Origin: Planctomycetota bacterium
Lineage (GTDB): Bacteria; Planctomycetota; PUPC01; JACPCR01
NCBI GenBank assembly: GCA_016179685.1
Contig: JACPCR010000064.1
Span: 245,186-309,185, forward strand
Direction of reading: 5' to 3'
Length of the DNA: 64,000 nt
Notes under the pieces: model-generated
Told to the model about the DNA's origin: nothing
The model's database searches: none
The model's input: only the letters and a program-made list of their open reading frames with translations
In this document: piece by piece, positions 9,549-18,156 of the stretch
Layout of the letters: every line of letters starts with the position of its first letter
Numbering within the stretch: the stretch's first letter is position 1
Made by a program: the position numbers and the translations under genes

Positions 9549-12500
9549 ATGCTCATGCCCACCTCGCCCGGGTCTCCGATGCGTTTTCCCTGGCCGCCGG
9601 CCTGGACGCTGCCGGCTGCCGTCCTGGCGGCGGCCTGCCTGGCCGTGTCCTGGCCTGCGTCCCCGGCCAGGGGCGAAATGGAAAGCGGCGGGTTCGATGA
9701 GCTGGTCGACGTGGACGCGGAATCGATGAAGTTCCGTTTCCGCACGCGGTTCGACCGCGCCTATGACGCGGATGCTTCCACTCGTGTCCTGGTGGCCCGC
9801 AAGGTCTCCGTCCCGCCCGTCCTCGATGGCATCATGGAGGACGAATGCTGGAAAGGAGAGGGCCCCCAGTCGGAATGGAAACACCGCACGCACAGCGCCT
9901 GGGTGCAGATCGTCACCACCAACGTCACGCCGAAGCAGACCGTTCTTTATGCCTGCTATGACGATCGGAATCTCTACTTCGCCTACGCGGCGGAGGAGCC
10001 CGAGCCGAAATCCGTACTCTTCATCGAGAAGCGTTCGCCGGGCGACGAGCACGGCTATGAGGCCTACAACGGCGATTGCGGCGAGCTGTTCATCGAGACC
10101 GATGGCCTGGGCGGAGACGGGCACGGCTGGCAGTTCATCTTCAACATCTACAACCCCATGTTCTATGACGGGACGAATCCCTACACGGGCGAAGGAACAA
10201 CCTGGCGCTCCGGCGCCCGCTGCAAGGGCGCCATGGGCCCCAAGTGCTGGATCGTCGAGATCGCCGCGCCCTTCGAGGGCTTTCGCTTCGGCACCTACGC
10301 CTACCAGGGCCCCCCAAAACGCGGTGAACGCTGGGGCCTTCGCGTCGTCCGAGACGGACGGCCGCCCCCCACGGGCGAGGACCGCATCCTGTCCACGTGG
10401 ACCTACAACCCCGTCGAGTCCTGGCACAACCCCTGGCCCACGGGTACGCTCATCTTCGATGACCCGAACCTGCTGCGGAACGGGCGGCTCAACGAGGACC
10501 TGGACAACGACGGGAAACTCGACCATTGGTCGCTGAAGAAGTCGCGGGACACGCTGGCGGCGGACCTGGCCTTTGACCGAGAGGCCGGATTCGGCGCCGT
10601 CACCTTGAAGCCCGCTGAGGCGGATGACCTGTTCCAGGTCTCCCAGACTGTGGGGGTGCGCCCGAACAAGTTCTACCGGCTGACGGGCAAGCTCCGGATC
10701 GAAAAAGGACTCGGCAAGGTCACGGTCGGCTTCGACCAGCCGGCCCGGAGCGCCGAGGTGGTCCAGCCCGGCGAATGGCAGGACGTGGACCTCGAGATGT
10801 ACGCCTCGGCCGCCCAGCAGGAGGTCAGCGTTTATCTTCTCGTCCAGGGCGGCGTCGAAAGGCTGGCCCTCGACCACCTGACGCTCGTTCAGGAGCCCTT
10901 CGGCATCGAAAAGGGCGTCTACTGCCTTACCGGAAACAGCTTCCGGCCCGAGCTGAATGTCCGGGCGACCTGGAACGTGCAGGGCCGTTACACCTACCGC
11001 GAGCCGGGCACGGCGGAGTTCAAGCCTCCGTACCGCAAGCAGTGGACTCCGCTGGTGGCGAACGGCTACGACGATGAGGGCGCGGCCTCCGCCGCGGACG
11101 GCTGGATCGCGTTCGAGAAGGGCAGTCTGACCCGCGGCGGGCACAACATTGTGCAGTGGCCCTGGCCGCCGACGCACCTGCTCAGCCCGACGTATCCCCA
11201 GGGCCACGAGTTGATTTTTGACCTCGGCCGCGACTTCTTCGTCACCGGCATCGATTCCCTGTTCGCCATGTCCATCCGCCAGATGCAGGTCTACGTGAAG
11301 CCGGAGAAGGCGGAGGACTTCGTGCTCGTGGACAAGCTGAATGGGGCCGGCGTGCTCGATCCGCCTGGCGAGGCGCTGTACTACCGCGCCCGCGGCCTCA
11401 ACTCCGTCGCCCGCACCATCAAGCTTCACTGGTACGAGGCGACTTACCAGGGCGGCGCCCAGTTCTTCTGCCAGCTCTGGGGCACGGAAAAGGGCAGCCA
11501 TGGCGACCTCGAGATCACCCGATTCCGCTGGAAGAAAGGCATCACCGTCGAGAAACCCCCCGTCCCCGCCTTCTACCGCATCCGCGAGCCGTTCATCGTC
11601 CCCCAGCCGCAGGAGGTCCAATGGACGGACCCGGCTTACGTTCTCAATCCTTCCACTCGGATCGTCTGCGCCGAGGAAGGCCTCACTCCAGGCATCGGCC
11701 AGGATTTTTCCGACGACACCTTCGAGATGCACCAGGTGCGCCTGCCCGTCACGCTCCTCTCCACCGAGCTGCAGGCGAACCCCGCGCTGAAGGACTGCAT
11801 CGTCATCGGCGACGTGGCCTCTTCGTCGCGGATCGAGTCGCTGGCCCGCGAGGCCGGGCTGGACGTCACCGCGGACCGCCCGGGCCCCCAGGGCTACGTC
11901 CTGAGCGTCGATGCCGATCGCGTGCTCATCATCGGGTCCGGCGACGACCAGAGCGGCGCCTTCTACGGCGTCACCAGCGTCATGCAAATCCTCGGGCGCG
12001 ATGCTGCCGGCCGGCGCCGAATCCCTGGATGCCGAATCCGCGATTGGCCCCAGGCCCTCCGGCGCGACACGATGTTCCATTTCCAGGAAGGCATCCGGCT
12101 CTCGGAGGAATATGAAACCCTTCTCAAGCTGTATTCTCTGATCCGCATCAACGCCACCACCGGCGAGCTGGGCCTGAACCCCTACAGCCCCGAACAGATG
12201 AAGGTTTACCACCGACTCCGTGACTTCGCGCGTCGGCACTTCATCACCCAGGGCTTCCTCGGCTCCGCCTCCCGCAGCGCCGGCCAGTTCCTCAGCACGG
12301 AGATGGGCGATGACGAGGACGCGGCCTATTTGCAGGAGAAGACGGACTGCAGCCGACTCAACATCTGCCCCTCCTCCAGCCACGGCTACTACGCACTCCG
12401 CAACGCGCTCCAGGGGGCCGTCTCCGAATCCGTCAGCGAGGCCGAGGTCTCCATGCTCAACATCGACGAGATGGGCCACATCAAGGACGGGTCGAGGTGG

Positions 12501-14417
12501 AACGCGGACCGGCGCTGCCAGCGCCGAAACCTCGAGGGCTGGCGGCTCTTCTACGAGTACATCTGCCGGTACTACGACCTCTGCCGCAGGCAAGGCGTGA
12601 AAGTGGAGGCCATCGATACCATGCTGACGCGGGACGCCGGGAACGAGCGCTTCCACAACATGGGGTACGCCTATCCCTACATCCCACACGACATGATCAT
12701 GGGTTCCTGGAAAGGATCGATTGGCGTGCCGGAGTCCAATCCGGAATATGCAGTCGACCACTTCGAGCGCGTGATCACCTGGAACACCTGGGGCTTCAAC
12801 GGGAACTACGGCGACCCGTACGGCGGCCCGAGCCCGAACTTTCGCCAGACCACCCCGAGGCGTATCTGGGGTACCCGCAGTTCCTGGTGGGGCCGCAGCT
12901 CCAACGAGGGCCATGTCATCGGCCTCCTCGCCAAGATCGTCGGCGGCCAGTGCATGGCCGGCAGCCTCCAGCTCGCCGTCGAGTCCGAGTACCTCTGGAG
13001 TCCCGCGCGGCCCATGCCCAACACCTTCGAGTTCGTCAATCGACTCGTCAACCTCACCGTGCGCCTCAATGAACGGTACTTCCGCAGGCCCTTCCCAAGC
13101 TGGGAGGAGGACCGCCAGCCCCGGTGGCTGCTCGTCGATCTCCAGGGCGTCGCCAACTGGAGTCCCATCGATGATCTGCCCGCGGATAACCAGGGCTGGC
13201 TCGATTGGGGCAGCAATTACGACCTGCGCCTCATGCCCCGCGGCGACGTCCGCCTCGAGGAAGTTCCTTTTCGCTTGCCGGACCCGAGGGGCAACGGGGG
13301 CCGGTCCATCGTCTTCCTGGCCAACTACCCGGCCGACGCCAAGCTCGCACCGGCCCTGCCGTCCCGATGCCCCGATATCCCCATCGGCCGAAAAGTGGCC
13401 AGCCTCTGCTTCCTCAAGATGCGGGTCGGCGGCGGCATCCCGCCTTCCACCGTCGCCAACTACGAGGACGGCCGGCGGCTGACTTTCAATCTCGACGTGC
13501 GCGACCTCGAGGTCGCCGGCACCTATACGTGGGACCGCCCCCACCATTACGAGGACATGCCCCATTACGGCAAGTCCATCGGCCTCCCCAACCCGCTCGC
13601 CACTCACATCGACTTCCTCAGCCGGCCCGGTTGGCTCGGCTACACCGCTTCCGGTGACGAGTGCTCCGCCCGCATCCATGAATGGGTCAATCCCTACCCC
13701 GAGCTGGCTATCCAGTCCATCTCCCTCTTCTATCCGTCCTGCCAGAATTCCGAGGAGCGCACCGCCCTCCTGGCGATCACGGGCATCGAGGCCGAGGAAC
13801 GCGACGTCGCCCGCTGGGCGGGCCGGGAACGTCCGCCCCTGCGGCCGCCCCAGCCCCCCGTCTCCCTCGAAGGCCTGAAACCCCTGATCGCGGGCGGCCG
13901 CGTCGAGGTCCTCGAAATCCAGGGCGCCAGAAAGCTCGGACACCGCGCGACCAACCGCTACCTGGACGCCCAGGGCCAGCCAACTTTCACCGTCGAGGGC
14001 GCCGACGAAGGGGGCCGCCTCTTCGCCGATGACGCCCGCTCCTGCCTCCTCCGCGGCGTCTCCAGCGGCAAGACCCAGTGGAGCGTTACCGTCCAGTTCG
14101 CCCAGCCAGCCACCGTCGAGGCCATCGCCCTTCGCGGCCGCTTCATGACTTACAAGTATGGTGGAAACGTCGCCGCCGGCAGCTTCAATCTCGCCCGCGC
14201 GGATTACCGCCTCCACGCGCACCTGCCCGATGGAAGCTGGCGTCCAGTCGGCGAGTGCCTCGCAGCCTGCGGCGAGGATGATACGTGCCTCCTCCCCGTC
14301 CCTTCCCTCACCATCAATCAGGTTCGCATCGACGTCGACGTTGCCCGTTACTCGACGGATTACTACGGAGACGCGAATTGTCCCGGTGTCAGCTTTTTCC
14401 AGGCCTACACACGTTAG
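9549..14417 (+). CDS. Very large secreted protein: N-terminal CBM9/DOMON-like region plus GH20-like (beta-hexosaminidase superfamily) region
   Basis: Signal peptide MRFPWPPAWTLPAAVLAAACLAVSWPASPARG; VPPVLDGIMEDECWKG (CBM9-like); GPQGYVLSVDADRVLIIGSGDDQSGAFYGVTSVMQIL (GH20 N-domain-like), MLNIDEMGHI. ORF opens at 9441; exact start uncertain. Confidence 0.65.
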   Translation: MLMPTSPGSPMRFPWPPAWTLPAAVLAAACLAVSWPASPARGEMESGGFDELVDVDAESMKFRFRTRFDRAYDADASTRVLVARKVSVPPVLDGIMEDECWKGEGPQSEWKHRTHSAWVQIVTTNVTPKQTVLYACYDDRNLYFAYAAEEPEPKSVLFIEKRSPGDEHGYEAYNGDCGELFIETDGLGGDGHGWQFIFNIYNPMFYDGTNPYTGEGTTWRSGARCKGAMGPKCWIVEIAAPFEGFRFGTYAYQGPPKRGERWGLRVVRDGRPPPTGEDRILSTWTYNPVESWHNPWPTGTLIFDDPNLLRNGRLNEDLDNDGKLDHWSLKKSRDTLAADLAFDREAGFGAVTLKPAEADDLFQVSQTVGVRPNKFYRLTGKLRIEKGLGKVTVGFDQPARSAEVVQPGEWQDVDLEMYASAAQQEVSVYLLVQGGVERLALDHLTLVQEPFGIEKGVYCLTGNSFRPELNVRATWNVQGRYTYREPGTAEFKPPYRKQWTPLVANGYDDEGAASAADGWIAFEKGSLTRGGHNIVQWPWPPTHLLSPTYPQGHELIFDLGRDFFVTGIDSLFAMSIRQMQVYVKPEKAEDFVLVDKLNGAGVLDPPGEALYYRARGLNSVARTIKLHWYEATYQGGAQFFCQLWGTEKGSHGDLEITRFRWKKGITVEKPPVPAFYRIREPFIVPQPQEVQWTDPAYVLNPSTRIVCAEEGLTPGIGQDFSDDTFEMHQVRLPVTLLSTELQANPALKDCIVIGDVASSSRIESLAREAGLDVTADRPGPQGYVLSVDADRVLIIGSGDDQSGAFYGVTSVMQILGRDAAGRRRIPGCRIRDWPQALRRDTMFHFQEGIRLSEEYETLLKLYSLIRINATTGELGLNPYSPEQMKVYHRLRDFARRHFITQGFLGSASRSAGQFLSTEMGDDEDAAYLQEKTDCSRLNICPSSSHGYYALRNALQGAVSESVSEAEVSMLNIDEMGHIKDGSRWNADRRCQRRNLEGWRLFYEYICRYYDLCRRQGVKVEAIDTMLTRDAGNERFHNMGYAYPYIPHDMIMGSWKGSIGVPESNPEYAVDHFERVITWNTWGFNGNYGDPYGGPSPNFRQTTPRRIWGTRSSWWGRSSNEGHVIGLLAKIVGGQCMAGSLQLAVESEYLWSPARPMPNTFEFVNRLVNLTVRLNERYFRRPFPSWEEDRQPRWLLVDLQGVANWSPIDDLPADNQGWLDWGSNYDLRLMPRGDVRLEEVPFRLPDPRGNGGRSIVFLANYPADAKLAPALPSRCPDIPIGRKVASLCFLKMRVGGGIPPSTVANYEDGRRLTFNLDVRDLEVAGTYTWDRPHHYEDMPHYGKSIGLPNPLATHIDFLSRPGWLGYTASGDECSARIHEWVNPYPELAIQSISLFYPSCQNSEERTALLAITGIEAEERDVARWAGRERPPLRPPQPPVSLEGLKPLIAGGRVEVLEIQGARKLGHRATNRYLDAQGQPTFTVEGADEGGRLFADDARSCLLRGVSSGKTQWSVTVQFAQPATVEAIALRGRFMTYKYGGNVAAGSFNLARADYRLHAHLPDGSWRPVGECLAACGEDDTCLLPVPSLTINQVRIDVDVARYSTDYYGDANCPGVSFFQAYTR

Positions 14418-14460
14418 ATTTCGGGAAAGCCGGTGCGGCCGCACTGGCTTTCCCGAAATC
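14417..14460. terminator. 44-bp near-perfect palindrome at gene 3' end
   Basis: gatttcgggaaagccggtgcggccgcactggctttcccgaaatc; first base is the last base of the TAG stop. Confidence 0.7.
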
Positions 14461-14594
14461 TATAGGGAAATCCCTCCTGGGCTTGTCACCCATGGAAGGC
14501 GTCTCCGCATCTGACCCGCATTGAAAGGTGCGGCAGGATTTTCGGCGCGGCCCCCATCGGGGCCGCCGCACTCGAAGAACTCAGGATTCCTTGC

Positions 14595-15911
14595 ATGTCG
14601 AACCACCGAGAGGCCGTCACCCGGTTCGTTGCCGCCGCCGGTGCGCGGATGGAGATCGCCCGCCAGACGGAAAGCTTGTGCCGGGGTTTGCTCCAAGGCG
14701 CGTTGCTGGGCCTCCTCTATCTCGCCGCCGCCCGCGTTGCCGGCGTCCCGCGCTTCCCCTGGAGCTTCCTGGCCGCAGCTTTCCCCGCCGCGGCCGCCAT
14801 CCTCGCGGTCGGCCGGAGCGTCCGCACACGACTCGCCGAGTCCGGAGCAGCCCAGCTCGCCGACCAGAGGTTGCACATGAGGGATCAGCTCTCCGGGGCT
14901 TACCACTTCATTACGGCCCGGCGAGGCGGGCCCCTCGTGGAACTCGTCATCCGGCAGGCGGCGGGCCGCATTGGCCGGGCCGGGGCCCTCGAGCAGGCTG
15001 CGCCGCTGCGCCTGCCTCGGCCGCTGGGCCTTTTCCTCCTGGCCGCACTCGCCGGAGTCGCCCTCCACCTCTGGCTGTTCCCGCCGCCCGAGCGCACGCG
15101 GCTCTCCGAGGCGACGCGCCGCGAGCTGCTCCAGGGCCGCGAGTCCTTCGATGGCCTTCTGGCCCTCGAATCCGAGCTCGTCGAGGAGGAGCAGAAGAAG
15201 GAATTCGAGCGTATCCGCAAGCTCATCGAGGAGTTGAACCTGATGAGCGAGGACGCCACGAAGGAAGAGATTCTCGCACGCCTCTCGCGGGAGATTTCCG
15301 ACCTCGACGCCAAGGCTGGGAAGGACGACGCCATGTCACGCGCCCTCGAGGAACTGAAAAAATATCGTGAACGCGTAGCCCTCGGAGACCTCATGGACGA
15401 GGTGCAGAAGGAATTGGACAAGGGCGCAGAGGAGCTGGCCGCCCTCGATGAAGGCGGCCGCAAGGTCCAGGCCGAGGCCATCCAGACCCTCTCGCTGGTG
15501 GACCGTGAGGCGCTGGCGGAAAAGCGGGCCAAGCAGGAGGCGCTCGCCAAGGAGCTCAAGACCGTGGCCAAAACCCAGCGGGAAAAGGAGGAGGCCGGCG
15601 TCAAAACTTGGGACCTGGCCGAGAAGAAGCCGAAGGCCGGAGAGGGCGCCCGGAAGGAGCTCAAGAGCGGACCCCTCACCTACGACGCCCTTCGCGAGGC
15701 GGTCGAGAACCGCGACATCCGCGCCATGATCCTCGATGCCGCCGCCGATCGATCGAGGGCCTCAGACTCCTACCATGAGGTCTACCAGAATTATCAGCGC
15801 ATCTTCGAGTCGGTCCTCTACCAGCAACGCGTCCCCAGCGGACAGGAAATGTATGCGCGCCGATACTTCAGGATCATCCGGCCGGAGGCCCCGACAGCTC
15901 TCAAGAAATGA
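14595..15911 (+). CDS. Membrane protein with long coiled-coil segment
   Basis: TM segments GALLGLLYLAAARVAG, LGLFLLAALAGVALHLWLF; E/K-rich helical region. Confidence 0.7.
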   Translation: MSNHREAVTRFVAAAGARMEIARQTESLCRGLLQGALLGLLYLAAARVAGVPRFPWSFLAAAFPAAAAILAVGRSVRTRLAESGAAQLADQRLHMRDQLSGAYHFITARRGGPLVELVIRQAAGRIGRAGALEQAAPLRLPRPLGLFLLAALAGVALHLWLFPPPERTRLSEATRRELLQGRESFDGLLALESELVEEEQKKEFERIRKLIEELNLMSEDATKEEILARLSREISDLDAKAGKDDAMSRALEELKKYRERVALGDLMDEVQKELDKGAEELAALDEGGRKVQAEAIQTLSLVDREALAEKRAKQEALAKELKTVAKTQREKEEAGVKTWDLAEKKPKAGEGARKELKSGPLTYDALREAVENRDIRAMILDAAADRSRASDSYHEVYQNYQRIFESVLYQQRVPSGQEMYARRYFRIIRPEAPTALKK

Positions 15912-15974
15912 GACTGGAAGATTGTAGCCCTTGCCGTAACTCTTCGGACAATCAGGCCTAAATGTCTCCTGATT

Positions 15975-16121
15975 CACGACTTGACTGACTTTTCACATGA
16001 CTATTTATAAACAAAAGAGTTACAGTCTTGCTCGCCCAGTCATTGCTCTGAACTCCTGATTCATAAGTATTTAATTAATAATAACTTAAGATTTGATCGG
16101 GCAGGATTCAGTCAACTTGAG
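15975..16121. repeat. AT-rich dispersed element, copy 1
   Basis: cacgacttgactgacttttcacat...cagtcaacttgag; second copy at 53845-53992; inner terminal TTGACTGA/TCAGTCAA. Confidence 0.8.
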
Positions 16122-16197
16122 CTGATTGTACACCCACACCTCTCCACTCTGCCACACCCAGATGCCCATGCCCCCACACTCCCTAAACTGATCGATC

Positions 16198-18093
16198 GTG
16201 AACCATCTCCACTTCTTAGAACCTACCGCCCTCGCCTCGCTAGGCCTGCTGGCCGCCGTCATCGTCCTCTACGTCCTGCGGATGCCGCGGACCCGGCTGG
16301 CTCTCGCTTCCCTGTCCTTCCTGCGGCCGCTTCAACTCGATGCCCGACGCCAGAGCCGCCGGTTGCGCACCTTTCTCTCCATGCTGCTCCAGCTCCTCAT
16401 TCTCGCACTCCTCGCCCTTTCTGCCGCTCGACCCCTGCTCTCTTCCGGCCAGCTCCTCGAGCGCCGCATCCTCCTCGTGCTCGACGTTTCGGCCAGCATG
16501 GGGACCCGCGACGGCAAGGATGGCCTCACCCGCTTCGAGGAGGCCAGGACCAGGGCGCGGGACATCGTTCGCCGCATGGAACACGGCGACCACATGCTCA
16601 TCCTCACGGCGGACCGCGAGGCCCGGATCGTCCAGCAGTTCGAAAAGGACCGGCGAACACTTTACCGGACCCTCGATGCCCTGCAGCCCGGATTCCAGTC
16701 CACCGACCTCTCTCAGGCGTTCGACCTCGTCCGCGAAGTCATCCGGCCCCTGGCCGAGCCGGAGGTCTATCTCCTCTCGGACGGAGCATGCCGGATCGAC
16801 GCGGACCGATACCGGGACGTGCTGGCCCGGACGCGCTTCCTGCCCGTGGGCCAGGCCAGCCGCAACATCGGGTTCGTCAGCTTTTCGGCCCGGCGCAACA
16901 TGGACTCGGAACGAGACTTCTCCTCCCTGATTTCCCTCCTGAACACCTGGGACGAACCGGTCCGTGTCGCTCTCAAGCTCACCATAGGAGCGAAGACCGT
17001 CGACGTTCGGGAGCTGTCGCTGCCGCCGCAGCAGACCTTTACGGAAATGTACGAGAAGACGCTGCTGGTCGGAGGGGGATTTCAGGCCGAGGTGACCCTC
17101 TTGGAGGCGGCCCGGAGGGACTTTTTTGCGGCCGACCAGGTGGCCTACGAGTGGATACCCAAGTCCGAACGCGTCAAGGTGCTGGTCGTGGCTGAGTCCG
17201 ACGAGTTGGGCAGCTATCTGGACGCGGCCATGAGCGCTCATATTGGTGTCCAGGGATACCGCATCACACCGCAGCAATACAGCACTCGCTACGACGTCGA
17301 GGCCATGGTCTTTTATAACTGGATTCCGCCGGAATTGCCCCCCTGCCATCTCGTCTTTGTCAACAGCCGCGGCCGCAATCCCGCCGCCGAAATCGCCTCT
17401 GCCGCCGTCCTCCGGCCCGTCATGCGGTCCTGGGACAGGACCCACCCTCTGATGAATTACATCGGCCTCGAGAATCTCCTCGTCGCCCAGGCCCTCCAGG
17501 TCAAGGAGCTTGGCGGCATGGAGACCGTTGCCCGGACGGTCCAGACCCCCCTCATCCTCGCCGGACGGCGGGGGGCCCAAAAGATCGTCTTCGTTGGATT
17601 CGACCCGAAACAGTCCGATTTCCCCTTCCGCCTCGCTTTCCCGGTCCTGCTCTCCAACTCGCTCCTGTGGTTCACGCAAGAGGATGCGGCTACCCAGCGG
17701 ACCCAGTTCCGGCCCGGCGAGGTGGTCGACCTCCGCATGCCGGCCAGCGTGACCGATCCGCCAGCCGACCTGAGCGTCTTCGATCCCTTGCAGAATGAGT
17801 CCCGGGTGAAAGTCGTCGCCGGTTTCGCACCATACACCCAGGCCAGCCTTTGTGGGGTCTACACCTATGGTATCGGGGGCCGGGACTATGGCTTCGCCGT
17901 CAACCTGGCCGACGCCGAGGAGTCGGATATCCGCCCCAGGCCCGAGTTCCTCCAGGCGCTCGCGTCCGATGCCAAGGCGGCGGAGACCCAGGCCCCCGTC
18001 CTCGAGCGCGAGTTGTGGTTTCTCCTCAACTGGATCGGCCTCGTCCTGCTCTGCGCCGAGGCCTATCTCTACCATCAGAGGATTCTGTTCTAA
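16198..18093 (+). CDS. BatA-like N-terminal domain, VWA domain membrane protein
   Basis: MNHLHFLEPTALASLGLLAAVIVLYVLRMPRTRLALASLSFL; MIDAS LVLDVSASMGT; C-terminal TM. Confidence 0.85.
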   Translation: MNHLHFLEPTALASLGLLAAVIVLYVLRMPRTRLALASLSFLRPLQLDARRQSRRLRTFLSMLLQLLILALLALSAARPLLSSGQLLERRILLVLDVSASMGTRDGKDGLTRFEEARTRARDIVRRMEHGDHMLILTADREARIVQQFEKDRRTLYRTLDALQPGFQSTDLSQAFDLVREVIRPLAEPEVYLLSDGACRIDADRYRDVLARTRFLPVGQASRNIGFVSFSARRNMDSERDFSSLISLLNTWDEPVRVALKLTIGAKTVDVRELSLPPQQTFTEMYEKTLLVGGGFQAEVTLLEAARRDFFAADQVAYEWIPKSERVKVLVVAESDELGSYLDAAMSAHIGVQGYRITPQQYSTRYDVEAMVFYNWIPPELPPCHLVFVNSRGRNPAAEIASAAVLRPVMRSWDRTHPLMNYIGLENLLVAQALQVKELGGMETVARTVQTPLILAGRRGAQKIVFVGFDPKQSDFPFRLAFPVLLSNSLLWFTQEDAATQRTQFRPGEVVDLRMPASVTDPPADLSVFDPLQNESRVKVVAGFAPYTQASLCGVYTYGIGGRDYGFAVNLADAEESDIRPRPEFLQALASDAKAAETQAPVLERELWFLLNWIGLVLLCAEAYLYHQRILF

Positions 18094-18156
18094 TGCATGG
18101 TTCTTTCTTCCTTGTGGTTTTTTTCTTTCTTCCCTTAACCCTTAACCCTTCTTCCC

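Noticed and set aside
9366-14444. 1,692-aa antisense ORF opposite the GH20-like gene
   Set aside because: Shadow ORF: high-GC third positions suppress stops on the opposite strand; low-complexity composition and no recognisable motifs, while the sense strand has a signal peptide and domains.
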